Source: Symsagittifera roscoffensis
Lineage: Eukaryota; Xenacoelomorpha; Acoela; Convolutidae
Direction: 5' to 3'
Assembly: GCF_963678635.1 (NCBI RefSeq)
Contig: NC_087068.1
Span: 25,670,318 to 25,734,317, forward strand
DNA length: 64,000 nucleotides
The translations under genes were made by a program, and so were the position numbers. Shown piece by piece: positions 11,730 through 23,194 of the stretch (the first letter of the stretch is position 1; each line of letters starts with the position of its first letter). The notes beneath the pieces are model-generated. The model ran no database searches. It saw nothing but the letters and a program-made list of their open reading frames with translations, and was not told the DNA's origin.

Positions 11730-12147
11730 CCTGAAGTTCGTGTTGGGCCTCTCATTGTTCAGATCACAGGCCTGCAATATTTTTCCAGAGCGTTAAACAT
11801 AAACTCCACTTCACGTCAAGTAAATTGGATAATTGAAATTGACTAGCCCTTTTTATGAATAACTTGAAAACTCTTAGCTCAATCCATTTAATTTACCAAT
11901 TCTCGAATGTTTTAATAAAAATGGAAAACACTCACAATCCTGAAGTTCGTGTTGGGCCTCTCATTGTTCAGATCACAGGCCTGCAATATTTTTCCAGAGC
12001 GTTAAACATAAACTCCACTTCACGTCAAGTAAATTGGATAATTGAAATTGACTAGCCCTTTTTATGAATAACTTGAAAACTCTTAGCTCAATCCATTTAA
12101 TTTACCAATTCTCGAATGTTTTAATAAAAATGGAAAACACTCACAAT
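11730..12147. repeat. perfect 209-bp tandem duplication
   Basis: Unit 1 (11730-11938) is followed at once by unit 2 (11939-12147). Both begin CCTGAAGTTCGTGTTGGGCC and both contain CTTGAAAACTCTTAGCTCAA exactly 209 bases apart. I see no differences between the units, so the duplication is recent or an assembly artefact. No gene is involved. Confidence 0.9.
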
Positions 12148-12369
12148 CCCAAATACCATTTTATTCGATTTCAGATTTTAAAAAGTATGGCACAAGTACC
12201 TCATTACGATGTCAAACTGTGCATTCTGAAAATTTTAAGCGGTTTCCGCAACAGCAAAAATCAGATTTGTCCAGGAACCTTCAAAATTGCTATTTTTCTT
12301 TGATCTTCTCTGCTGTTTTGGATTCCACGGACAAATAGCTAAAGCACTGTATTGCTCAAAATTGCTCCA

Positions 12370-12777
12370 AAAACAGGCAAATTTGCGGAATCCGCAACAA
12401 AATGAGTGGAATACGGAACAATTTCGCGGAATCCAAAAAATATTATGTGTTGAGTAAAAGTAAGCTGTCGCGGAATCCACTCCTGTAAGTGGAATCCGCA
12501 AATTGTAATCGGAATCCGCAAAATGTAAGCAGAATTCGCATAACTTTGCGGAATCCATTTACATTTGCGGAATCCGCTTACATTTGCGGAATCTGGAACA
12601 ACTACCTATATTTGCTCGTTGCGGATTCCAAAACAAAGTCAATGTGTCGAGATAATTTACGTTTCAGGTCTCTGTACGCGGAATCCACTGAAATTTTGTA
12701 AGACTTGTCTCTGGAATCCAGGAACATACAGACACAAAATTGTGCGCCTATCCAGTGCACAGTTTGGCTTCGTAATG
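12370..12777. repeat. cluster of GCGGAATCCGC palindromic repeats plus a family D fragment
   Basis: The word GGAATCCGCAAA and its reverse complement TTTGCGGAATCC alternate many times between 12385 and 12700, so the region can fold on itself repeatedly. Its right side (12702-12777) is a copy of dispersed family D, with GGAACATACAGACACAAAAT and GTGCGCCTATCCAGTGCACA. Several overlapping frames of 60-107 codons here come from the repeat and are not genes. Confidence 0.7.
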
Positions 12778-12907
12778 CTCACATATCAAATCAGACAAAG
12801 CTTCAATAACTCAGATACAGTATAGAAATCAATGTGAACAGATGATTAAAAAACTGACATAGGGGCAATGAACTGACATAGGGGTTTTGTAAAGTCCATG
12901 GAGATGT

Positions 12908-13018
12908 CTGGTTAGCTGCCTGTCAGTTAGAACTGAACTCTTTTTTGTCTGGAACAGCCTGAAACAAATAAGTGCACATTGCCTTTGAATTAAGATGATA
13001 CGGTTGATTAATCTAATA
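12908..13018 (+). repeat. dispersed repeat E, copy 1
   Basis: About 110 bp containing GTCTGGAACAGCCTGA, AATAAGTGCA and GATGATACGGTTGA. A diverged copy in the same orientation lies at 15988-16096. No coding content. Confidence 0.65.
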
Positions 13019-14559
13019 TTAAATGAAAGTCTCATTACGCTATGGACGCAACGTTTAAAATTTTCTATCGAGCACAACGTTTGAGACGGTTTAGGTCAGA
13101 ATGCTTAAGACTGAATCAGAGAAACTATTGAGATCAAAGTTCAAGAGGCGTTTAGGCAAGAATTTTCTAGAACTTTCACTCACTCTGAAGTCTGGATTAT
13201 TCTAGAAGTCTTTTCAGAAAAACATTGAAACTCTTTAAATAAGTTGAACTCGATTCAACTTCAAGGCTAGACGTCAATTGCCCACTTTTTGTCCAATTTT
13301 TGCGATTACAGATGCATTTCAGTCCGAAACGAATCAACTAAAAACATAAACCTCCATGCCTAGACAAACGTATTTTAGAATAGCTTGCTTAAAAATTTTA
13401 ACTTTCCGCCAGCGCTTTGGTAATAAAAAATGAAATGTTTCTAAGTTTCATAGCTTGGATAGCTTGCTTCGGAAATTTTTTTGCAAACCGATTCGGTCTG
13501 TGAAGTACGCTGAATTACTTCATAGTTTGAATAGCGAACCAATTTGATTTACAAAAATTTTTTTAAGGTGTTGTAGCTGGAACGCAATGCTAATTTGAAA
13601 AACCTGGACAAAACAAATTAAAAACTGAAACTTTTCTCATTATGAGTTGTTTTTAGAAAAAAATGATGAAGTTAAATCTTGCTTGAAACTCTAGTTTTTC
13701 AAAATCTGGGCTAATTTTTTACCATGAAGTTAATTAAATTTTGGCTTTGATAGTCACTTAAAAAACACGGTGAAACTACCGAGTCAATCAGTAACAAGGT
13801 TTTATCAAAATGAACATCCGATAAAAGCCAACAAAGAGAATATAAAAACCAAGAAAAAGTATTAACCATTTTTTGTTTGATAGACAAAAAATATCTTTTT
13901 CACTAAATGAGTACAATTTTTTTTAAAAAAAACTTTCAAAATATTCTGCCTGAATTTTTAGAGATAATACTTTTCTTTATAAGACTCCCAATGAGATGCA
14001 ACGAATGGAACCATTTTCTTCTGAAATAGATAGATTAAAATATTTTAAAGTTTTATCGCTTGATTGACTTCAAAAAACTAAGTTGACGTTTTGCAATCCG
14101 AACCTTTCAACAAATATCTTGATATAATTCAAAGCTTTTTCAATTTGATTCGTTTTATGAATTAATCTCAAAAGTTCCAAAATTTAATAGCTTGCCAATC
14201 AAAAATTTGAACTTTTGCGAACCAATTCGGTTTCTGAAAATCTTTTTTTTTTCAAATGAATTTACGCTTTGTTGCTGGGATAGCTTGATCAGAACAACAA
14301 GCCATTTTTGGCGATCCTATTGATTAACGGAGAAAAGCTTGCTAGTTATATTTTTTTCTATAATACTTTTTCTTATTTTTTTATAACCTTTTTTTAGTTT
14401 AACATGAAGCAGATAACAGAAAAACAGCGGTGCGGAAGAACCCTCTTGAAAACCGTTTCTATTTGAAACTCTCGAACACCACAACCCCAGCTTATTGGGA
14501 GGAGTGGCTAACAAAAAATATAATCTACTGCCCATAATTGCTACGACATAGATGATTTT
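13019..14559. other. AT-rich stretch without a gene
   Basis: No supported gene. The words ATAGCTTG and GCAAACCGATTCGGT or GCGAACCAATTCGGT recur near 13450-13500 and 14215-14290, hinting at a worn repeat. Confidence 0.4.
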
Positions 14560-15960
14560 TTTCTTGGTTTTCCTAGCGGAGCGCTAACGGCGTAGGTAAA
14601 TTGGAGCGCTAGCGGTGGAAATGAATACGAAAAACAAAATCGGAGCCGAAAATATCCAATACCAGTGCATTACGTTAGAAATGAGGCACAACGGATATTC
14701 CCAGCAAAAGACAATACTGTAGAGTTTTGGAATGTATGGAAAAAACTTTCAAGTGAAACTGAGTGCGCTTATGGAACGATGTGATTTACAAATTCTGCGG
14801 AAATTGTGAGAGCGATTTTCATTAGGATCATACGGGAGTCTGTCTGAAAATGGGAACTATTGAGAACCAACAAAACACCGGCAGAAGTTTACCGAGAGGC
14901 ACGAACACAAAAAAGCGCTACAAATGAGACATTCCAAATTTTACGTCAGATTTCATCAAAACGATCCCAACTATAAATGCTACCTGCAATGCATGCCAAA
15001 CAATTAGCCGTGGCTAACAAAGATTAGCGTAGAGGATCCAACCAGTGGAGGGGACGAGGAAGATTCGTAATAGTGCAGGAGGAGCATGCAGAGATTGAAA
15101 AGTGGTTAACAAGAATAACAGGTAGGAGGGGTAAATCATAGGGATTAATTAGAAGGTATTTTATCATCGGGGTCCAGCGAATATATGGTTATGCCAATGA
15201 CAAGGAAACATAACGTGACAAAATTGAAACCAGAAATCCAGATACTTGAGAGAGTCGTAGTCACGATTGAGCTGAACGGCTGGTCCACCCAGAAGAAAGA
15301 ACCAGTCATAGCAGAAAAACATTTGTCTACCCTAGGGTTGGTCTGATCAAACCCTCCGGCTTGCGGCTCGTCCAGTGAGAGATAGTCTTGAACGTCACAG
15401 AGGAGGGAGCTATCGGAAATGAGTGGCAAAGACTAGACGAAAGGAAGACATACTTATGTCAGTTGCTTTTACAATTGTTTTCGCAAGTAGGAAAAAAACT
15501 TAATGCCAAGGTACGGGCGGAATTCTTCAATACGTTGAAACCAATTCCACAAAAACGACATGCCTTTGAAACTACAGGGTGAAGTAGACAAAATTTCGAG
15601 ATTAAAGAAGAAAGACCATTTCGTGAATTTAGAAAATGTTCAGATAAACACTACGTACCTTCGATCTTAATTACAGTGAAGAACGACGGCATTCTCAATT
15701 TGGCATGAGAATCAAAGGTACTAATCAAACAGGTGCATGAGAGCAAGTACCAAAAACCAATTATAGACGAGCTGGCGGATAGAGTAAGTCAAATAAATCC
15801 TCAAGGAAAATCCTCAATATTTTCCGACAGCTGTTTTACCGGCATTTACAGTCTAAAACAGACGCTATGGGTTGACTGCAATGCTATGGGTTGACTACAA
15901 CCAGAAAATACCGTTTCAAAAACAGCTAGATGCTATGGGTTGACCATGCTTAACAAGGTA
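14560..15960 (+). pseudogene. decayed coding-like island, probably an old mobile element
   Basis: Base composition is visibly richer than the flanks, and plus-strand frames stay open in pieces that shift frame. One runs about 15200-15330, with the peptide word ERVVVTIELNGWSTQKKEPV, and another from about 15388 to the stop at 15580. A possible cysteine pair (CNAC) is encoded near 14980-15000. Interrupting stops (for example at 15328) and frame changes argue for decay. I cannot name the family; a transposon or retroelement remnant is the likeliest source. Near 15865-15945 the word GCTATGGGTTGAC is repeated three times. Confidence 0.4.
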
Positions 15961-15987
15961 ATCGACACGTTGACCAAAGATTTTCTT

Positions 15988-16096
15988 GCAACCTGCCTGT
16001 CAATTATAATTGACCTTTGCATTGTCTGGAACAGCCTGAGATGAATAAGTGCAGTTAGCCTGTGAATTTATATGATAAGGTTGAAGTTAATACAAT
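15988..16096 (+). repeat. dispersed repeat E, copy 2
   Basis: Matches 12908-13018 through CCTGCCTGTCA, GTCTGGAACAGCCTGAG, AATAAGTGCA and GATAAGGTTGA. It sits directly before the satellite array. Confidence 0.65.
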
Positions 16097-16177
16097 TTTT
16101 TCTTCTGATTTTTTTAACGAAACAGAACTAACAGGTTGTCAGAAAAATGAATTTGCGCACCACCCGGCCTAAGGTGT

Positions 16178-17604
16178 TCGACTCATGATTCGACCAACAC
16201 GGTTGAACGGAGTCCGATTTTCGTTGCAAATTAAGATGGTTGAACGAACACTATAGTCTAACAAAGTCGAATCATGAGTCGAACAGGGTCGAATCATGAG
16301 TCGAACAGAGTCGAATCATGAGTCGAACAGGGTCCATAGAGTCGAACAGGGTCAAACCATGAGTCAAACAGGGTCGAATCATGAGTCAAACACGGTCGAA
16401 TCATGAGTCGAACAGGGTCGAATCATGAGTCGAACAGGTCGAATCATGAGTCGAACAGTGTCGAATCATGAGTCGAACAGGGTCGAATCATGGGTCAAAC
16501 AGGTTCGAATCATGAGTCGAACAGGTTCGAATCATGAGTCGAACAGTGTCGAATCATGAGTCAAACACGGTCGAATCATGAGTCGAACAGGGTCGAATCA
16601 TGAGTCGAACAGGTCGAATCATGGGTCGAACCGGGTCGAATCATGAGCCGGACAGGCTCGAGAGTCGAACAGGTCGAATAATGAGTCGAACAGGGTCGAA
16701 AAATGAGTCGAACAGGTCGAATCATGCGTCAAACAGGGTCAAATCATGGGTCACACCGGGTCGAATCATGAGTCGAACAGGGTCGACAGTCGAACAGGGT
16801 CCAATCATGAGTCGAACAGGGTCGAATCATGGGTCGAACACTGTCAAATCATGAGTCGAACAGGGTCGAGTCATGAGTCCAACAGGGTCGAACCATGAAT
16901 CGAACACGGTCGAATCAAAGGTCGAACAGGGTCGAATCATGAGTCCGACTGGGTCGAATCATGAGTCCGACTGTGTCGAATCATGAGTCGATTTGGGTGG
17001 AATCATGGGTCGAACAGGGTCGAATCATGAGTCGAACACGGTCGAATCATGAGTTGAACAGGGTCGAATCATGGGTAGAACAAGGTCGAATCATTATTCG
17101 GACAGTTCGAACCATGAGTCAAATTGGGTCGATTCATGGGTCGAACAGGGTCGAATCATGAGTCGAATAGGGTCGAAGCATGGGTCAAACAGGGTCGAAT
17201 CATGAGTCCGACTGGGTCGAATCATGATCTGACTGTGTCGAATCATGAGTCGAGCAGGGTTGAATCATGAGTCGAACAGGTCGAATCATGAGTCAAACAG
17301 GGTCGAATCATGAGTCGATCAGGGTCGAATCATGAGTTGAACAGGGTCGAATCATGGGTAAAACAGGGTCGAATCATAATTCGGCCAGTTCGAATCATGA
17401 GTCAAATTGGGTCGAATCATGGGTCGAACAGGGTCGAATCATGAGTCGAACAGGGTCGAATCATGGGTCAAACAGGTCGAATCATGAGTCGAACAGGGTC
17501 GAATCATGGGTCGGACCGGGTAGAACCATGAGTCGAACAGGGTCGAGAGTCCAACAGAGTCAAACAGGGTCGAATCAAGAGTCGAACACGGTCGAATCTT
17601 GAGT
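16178..17604. repeat. 22-bp satellite, array 1
   Basis: Tandem copies of a unit TCGAACAGGGTCGAATCATGAG, itself two related halves (TCGAACAGGG and TCGAATCATGAG). Variants carry ATGGG for ATGAG, CACGG for CAGGG, or TCCGACTGGG. Units differ by single bases and by a 21-bp form that lacks one G. The long Ser/Arg/Asn-rich frames across it arise from the repeat. Confidence 0.95.
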
Positions 17605-19344
17605 CGCACAAAATCGCAACATAGATCGCACAGAGTCGCAATATAGCTAATTTGGGTTGCGCAAAGTATCAACATATGTTGTTTGGGTTGCACAAAGTCG
17701 CATTAAGTTTCTTCAGTCGTGCAAAGTCGCAACATACCCGTTTTGAGTCGCAATGGTCGCAACGGTCCCAATTTGAGTCGCAATGGTCGCAAGACACACA
17801 TTTTGAGTCGCAATGGTCGCAACAGAAGTCCGCGACCTCGACCCAGGTCCCCACCAAAAATTAAACTTATCAAGTGCTACAATAAATACCATGTGATGAA
17901 TTCAATTGGAGAGTAATCCTTGACGCCGCACGAGCAAAGCTAATTTGCGCTAAAAGCAAAAAGTTTGCGATAAAGTCGAACAAAGTCGAACAATGTCCGG
18001 TAAAGTCGATCAAAGTCGAACAATGTCCGGTATAGTCGAACAAAGCCGAGCAAAGTCGAATAAAGTCAAAGAATGTCCGGTAAAGTCGCACAAAGCCGAA
18101 AACGGACATAGTTCGACTCAAAAAGTCGAAATCGGGTACCATTTGATTGAAAAAGTCAAAAACGGACATCGTTGGACGGTTTCGGTCGAATCATGAGTCG
18201 ATCACCTCAGCCCGGGCAAATGATTTAGACATTGACATTAAAATTAGATTAAAAAATAGTTAACAACAATAATGATGAATTAACAACTATTAATGACATT
18301 TTGCTCCAAAAAATTTTTAATGTTGAGTTTTCGGCCGTCTCGCAGCCGTCTGTCTGAGTCACCAATTTTTTTGTCATCTTCACTTCTCCGGTTCCGTCTG
18401 TTTATCACCTGTATATTTTTTTGTTGGGTTTTTCAAATTATTCACAGTTTTCTCCATCCATTTTAGTCACCGCCTTCCGATCTTGTCCCAAGCATATTTT
18501 GCCGTCCTTGATGGTCTTATTTGGAGTCCAATTCAAGCGTTGTATATCCGTCGGTGTACATCCGGTTGCGTTCAGTCCACCAGTTTTGTACTGTTCGTTG
18601 TAGCTGTCATCGGAGGATAATGGAATGGAATGTTCGCTCTTGCTAGCTTTGTCGTCAAATATCTCTGCACTTTGCACGTGTCTGAGTATTTTGTTCAGCT
18701 CGCTCGCCGTCTGTTTTTCTATTCTCGTTATGTATTCTCGGTACTTCTGCCGGCTTTTTGCCTTTTCTCTAAATGAAAAAATGACACATCAGCGACTTAT
18801 TATAACTGCACTTTTACCACCATCTGAAAATTTGCACCAGTTGAGCTACATCGGAACCCCTTCACTGCATTGGAAAATATAACCAAACCAAATGAAGCTA
18901 TCGACAACAGTTTAAATGATGACTAAAATTTCATCCGTCTAGATTCTGGCCATAGACTACAACGAAGACTCTCGCTCGTCGTTTGAATTTTTTTCTTAAC
19001 AGTCAATTACTTGGATTCAACCAAGTCAAAAAATCAAATCAATTATAAAAAATTTCGCAAGAAACTACAAGCGAAGCGTCAAAAATACAAACTGATAGCA
19101 ACTAACTTCTATTTGAGAGTACTCAAAAAGTTCACTCTTTTTACTTGATGTCCGAAATTTATATTCTCAATTCAAAACTGACTCGAATTGCTATTAGTTT
19201 GAACTAATTAGCCCATGGGCTTACCGAGTGCCTCATTTGAACGTCAAAAGAGATTTATACTGCTCTACCATCAAGTGCACTTACAGCTAAGAGCATCAAG
19301 AAAGAGAACTGCACAATGAACCAATGTTTCAAGTGTATCAGATG
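17605..19344. repeat. unique block A of the higher-order repeat
   Basis: Follows array 1 and is repeated 2481 bp later (20086-21962). It opens with GTCGCACAAAATCGCAACAT, continues with three GAGTCGCAATGGTCGCAA repeats (17740-17825), then an AAAGTCGAACAATGTCCGGT group (17970-18090), then a region holding a plausible minus-strand exon (see 18438-18768). It ends with CAAGTGTATCAGATGGTTCG where array 2 starts. Confidence 0.88.
18438..18768 (-). CDS. possible terminal exon of an unrecognised gene, copy A
   Basis: On the minus strand a good acceptor (TTTTTTCATTTAG|A) opens a frame of 109 codons after one split base, ending in TAA at 18440-18438. The peptide is charged, with ordinary codon use: an N-terminal basic part (EKAKSRQKYREYITRIEKQ), then SAEIFDDKAS, then SLSSDD-like and DIQRLNWTPNKTIKDG. 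It has no membrane segment and no domain I know. The same exon is present but broken in copy B (20957-21387). Upstream exons are not visible; they may lie elsewhere or may have been lost when the block was amplified. It could also be a mobile-element fragment. Confidence 0.4.
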
Positions 19345-20085
19345 GTTCGAATCATGGGTCGAACAGGGTCGAATGATGAGTCGAACAGGGTCGAAGCATG
19401 GGTCAAACCGGGTCGAATCATGAGTCCGACTGGGTCGAATCATGAGTCCGACTGTGTCGAATCATGAGTCAAACAGGGTTGAATCATGAGTCGAACAGGT
19501 CGAATCATGAGTCGAGCAGGGTCGAATCATGAGTCAATCAGGGTCGAATCATCAGTCGTGCAGGGTCGAATCATGAGTCGAACACGGTCGAATCATGATT
19601 CGGACAGTTCGAATCATACGTCAAATTGGGTCGAATCATGGGTCGAACAGGGTCGAATCATGAGTCGAATAGGGTCGAAGCATGGGTCAAACAGGGTCGA
19701 ATCATGAGTTCGACGGGGTCGAATTATGAGTCCGACTGTTTCGAATCATGAGTCGAACAGGGTTGAATCATGAGTCGAGCAGGTCGAATCATGAGTCGAA
19801 CAGGGTCGAATCATGAGTCGATCAGGGTCGAATCATGGGTAGAACAGGGTCGAATCATGATTCGGACAGTTCGAATCATGAGTCAAATTGGGTCGAATCA
19901 TGGGTCGAACAGGGTCGAATCATGAGTCGAACAGGGTCGAATCATGGGTCAAGCAGGTCGAATCATGAGTCGAACAGGGTCGAATCATGGGTCGGACCGG
20001 GTAGAACCATGAGTCGAACAGGGTCGAGAGTCCAACAGAGTCGAACAGGGTCGAATCAAGAGTCGAACACGGTCGAATCTTGAGT
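19345..20085. repeat. 22-bp satellite, array 2
   Basis: Same satellite as array 1. Its last 250 bases match the last 250 of array 1 almost base for base, including irregular units (GGTCGGACCGGGTAGAACC), which shows that array and block were duplicated together. Confidence 0.93.
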
Positions 20086-20956
20086 CGCACAAAATCGCAA
20101 CATGGATCGCACAGAGTCGCAACATAGCTAATTTGGGTTGCGCAAAGAATCAACATATCTTGTTTGGGTTGCACAAAGTCGCATTAAGTTTCTTCAGTCG
20201 TGCAAAGTCGCAACATACCCGTTTTGAGTCGCAATGGTCGCAACGGTCCCAATTTGAGTCGCAATGGTCGCAAGACACACATTTTGAGTCGCAATGGTCG
20301 CAACAGAAGTCCGCGACCTCGACCCAGGTCCGCACCAAAAATTAAACTTATCAAGTGCTACAATAAATACCATATGATAAATTCAATTGGAGAGTAATCC
20401 TTGACGCCGCACGAGCAAAGCTAATTCCCGCTAAAAGCGAAAAATTTGCGATAAAGTCGAACAAAGTCGAACAATGTCCGGTATAGTCGAACAAAACCTA
20501 GCAAATTCGATTAAAGTCAAAGAATGTCCGGTAAAGTCGCACAAAGCCGAAAACGGATATAGTTCGACTCAAAAAGTCGAAATCGGGTACCGTTAGACTG
20601 AAAAAGTCGAAAACGGACACCGTTGGACCGTTTCGGTCGAATCATGAGTCGAGCACCTCAGCCCGGGCAAATCATTTAGACATTGACATTAAAATTAGAT
20701 TAAAAAATACTTAACAACAATAATGATGAGATTACAACTATTATTGACGTTTTGCTCCAGAAAATTTTTATTGTTGAGTTTTCGGCCGTCTCGCAGCCTT
20801 CTGCCTGGGCCACCAAGTTTTTTGTCATCCTTACTTCTCCGGTTCCGTCTGTTTATCACCTGTATATTTTTGTGTTGGGGTTTTTAAATTATTCACAGTT
20901 TTCTCCACCCATTTTAGTCACCGCCTTCCGATCTTGTCCCAATTTTCGTGTCAACC

Positions 20957-21387
20957 TCAGCATATTTTGCCGTCCTTGATGGTCTTATTTGGAGTCCAAT
21001 TCAACTGTTGCATATCCGTCGGTGTACATCCGGTTACGTTCAGTCCGCCAGTTTTGTACTGTTCGCTGTAGCTGTCATCGGAGGATAATGGAATGGAATG
21101 TTCGCTCTTTTTTTTTTATTTGCCCCCGGCCTGCTCAGTGCAGGACCAACCGTGGGGGAGGGGGAGATGTCATCCATTTTGCCGCAGCCGGTCCCACCTT
21201 GAGGAGGAGGCGGATGACACTGGCACCCCTCCAGCCGTGACCGAAGTTCGCTCTCGCTAGCTTTGTCGTCAAATATCTCTGCACTTTGCACTTTTCGTGT
21301 CTGAGTATTTTGTTACGCTCGCTCGTCGTCGGTTTTTCTATTCTCGTTATGTATTCTCGGTACTTCTGCCGGCTTTTTGCCTTTTCT
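20957..21387 (-). pseudogene. broken copy B of the exon at 18438-18768
   Basis: The acceptor and first half match copy A (SAEIFDDKAS). The frame is then interrupted by a 138-bp poly-A insertion at 21108-21245, and beyond it a small insertion creates an early TGA (21st-strand positions 20959-20957) after KIC. This copy cannot encode the copy A peptide. Confidence 0.6.
21108..21245 (-). mobile_element. short retroposon with poly-A tail and target duplication
   Basis: Present only in block B. It is flanked by GTTCGCTC at 21100-21107 and again at 21246-21253, an 8-9-bp target duplication; block A has the word once. Read on the minus strand the insert ends GGGGGCAAATAAAAAAAAAA, a poly-A tail. It is far richer in GC than the region. 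This fits a 5'-truncated LINE 3' end or a SINE moved by target-primed reverse transcription. The family is not recognised. Confidence 0.85.
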
Positions 21388-21962
21388 CTAAATGAAAAAA
21401 TGACACATCAGCGTCTTATTATAGCTGCACTTTTACCACCAACTGAAAATCTGCACCAGTTGAGCTAGATCGGAACCCCTTCAGTGCATCGGAAAATATA
21501 ACCAAACCAAATGAAGGTATCGACAACAGTTTAAATGATGACAAAAATTTCATCCGTCTATATTCTGGCCATAGACTACAACGAAGACTCTCGCTCGTCG
21601 TTTGATTTTTTTTCTTAACAGTCGATTACTTGGATTCAACCAAGTCAAAAATTCAAATCAATTTAAAAAATTCCACAAGAAACTACAAGCGAAGCGTCAA
21701 AAATACAAATTGATGGCAACCAACTTCTATTTGAGAGTACTCAAGAAGTTCACTCTTTTTACTTGATGTCCGAAATTTATATTCTCAATTCGAAACTGAC
21801 TCGAATTGCTTTTAGTTTGAACTAATTAGCTCTGGGGCTTACCGAGCGCCTCATTTGAACGTCAAAAGAGATTTATACTGCTCTACCATCAAGTGCACTT
21901 ACAGCTAAGAGCATCAAGAAAGAGAACTGCACAATGAACCAATGTTTCAAGTGTATCAGATG

Positions 21963-22250
21963 GTTCGAATCATGGGTCGAACAGGGTCGAAGCATGGGTC
22001 AAACAGGGTCCAATCATGAGTCCGACTGGGTCGAATCATGAGTCCGACTGTGTCGAATCATGAGTCAAACAGGGTTGAATCATGAGTCGAACAGGTCGAA
22101 TCATGAGTCGAGCAGGGTCGAATCATGAGTCAATCAGGGTCGAGTCATCAGTCGTACAGGGTCGAATCATGAGTCGAACACGGTCGAATCATGATTCGGA
22201 CAGTTCGAATCATACGTCAAATTGGGTCGAATCATGGGTCGAACAGTGTG
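21963..22250. repeat. 22-bp satellite, array 3 (end of the cluster)
   Basis: Matches the start of array 2 unit for unit (CCGACTGGG and CCGACTGTG variants in the same order), then stops abruptly at GTCGAACAGTG|TGGAAATTG. The cluster therefore ends partway through a third higher-order unit. Confidence 0.92.
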
Positions 22251-23194
22251 GAAATTGTATGACTGGCATTTTTTTGATGGCGACACAAGTAATTTTGAAA
22301 ATTTGGCCCAAAAATTTTTTTGTTTTTTTTTTTCAACCGCAAATCAATTTTCGTACGCAAATAAACATTTTTCGAAAAAATAATTTTTGCATGCAAAATT
22401 TAATATTTTGTGTGCATAACGTAGTCCTGGATGCGATAAAATTGGCTTTTACTTTCTTTTCACTTAATTTTTTTTTTCAAAAACGCTGAAAATTCCTTTT
22501 TCTTTTGTATGGGGTGTTGATGTACGCCTTGATCAATGTCTGATAATTTGATAAATTGAAAATTTGATAGTTTGTTACTTTTGTTATATCAATTGTGAAA
22601 GACAGCCAAATCCAGGTCGTTTTCTATGCATTGTAAATGCAAGACCGTCCAACCTATGGTGTTTTGATTAACCAAGGTCTATGTCACTTGTGTTCGGTTG
22701 CAACTACAACCAAAAATTTTGCAGAAACTAAATTTAGAAAGAAAAAATCAAAATTTTTGGTTTATGGGAAAACACCTATCATACAATTTTCATATATGGA
22801 AAAATGCTTATCATAGAGTTTTCATACAATTTTCTGTACGTATGGAATTGTATGAAATTGTATGACAAGAAGTTTCTCATATATGGAAATTGTATGATAA
22901 GAAGTTTTGGTCAACCCGGGATATTTAAACTACAAGATCCAAAAATAACCAAAAATCATTTAGGACTCAGTCATCATTTGAGCACAAAGAAATCCGCGAC
23001 TTTAGTGATTTGTCAGATTAGTAAAATTGAAATAAATTTGCGAAATAAAGTGCAGTTGAAACGACTTACTGTTATTATTTTAAGTTTATTCGGATGTCAA
23101 ATTTTTTATGCCAATTGATAGATTCAAAAATATAATTTCTCATTATGAGAGGCAAAAAATCTTATTGTTTTTTTAAAAACAGGAACGGATTAAG
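22251..23194. repeat. family C repeat region (TGTATGATAAG words), no gene
   Basis: Palindromic words such as CATACAATTTTCATATATGG and ATTGTATGATAAGAAG recur at 22775-22910, ending with GGTCAACCCGGGATATTTAA. Matching words lie near 37500-39075 (GTCAACCCGGATTTAAA) and 46565-46640. The 104-codon frame from 22804 runs through the repeat and is not supported as a gene. Confidence 0.6.

Larger units (their letters stand above)
20086..21962. repeat. unique block B of the higher-order repeat
   Basis: Second copy of block A, with scattered substitutions and small indels. It carries two larger changes: an 18-base insertion near 20941-20958 and a 138-bp retroposon insertion at 21108-21245. The left and right boundaries against satellite are the same as in block A. 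Confidence 0.9.

Noticed and set aside
12235-12558. 107-codon minus-strand frame
   Set aside because: Made of translated GCGGAATCCGC repeats.
15145-15429. 94-codon minus-strand frame
   Set aside because: It overlaps the better plus-strand coding-like frames of the decayed island and looks like their shadow.
16600-17602. Ser/Arg/Asn-rich ORFs of 60-85 codons across the satellite (also 19486-20083 and 22082-22489)
   Set aside because: They follow from the 22-bp unit lacking stops in some frames; the peptide is just the translated repeat.
16178-17604. CRISPR-like appearance of regular short repeats
   Set aside because: Repeats are contiguous with no unique spacers, and the genome is eukaryotic.
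22804-23118. 104-codon plus-strand frame
   Set aside because: It runs through family C repeat words, and the start is not ATG.
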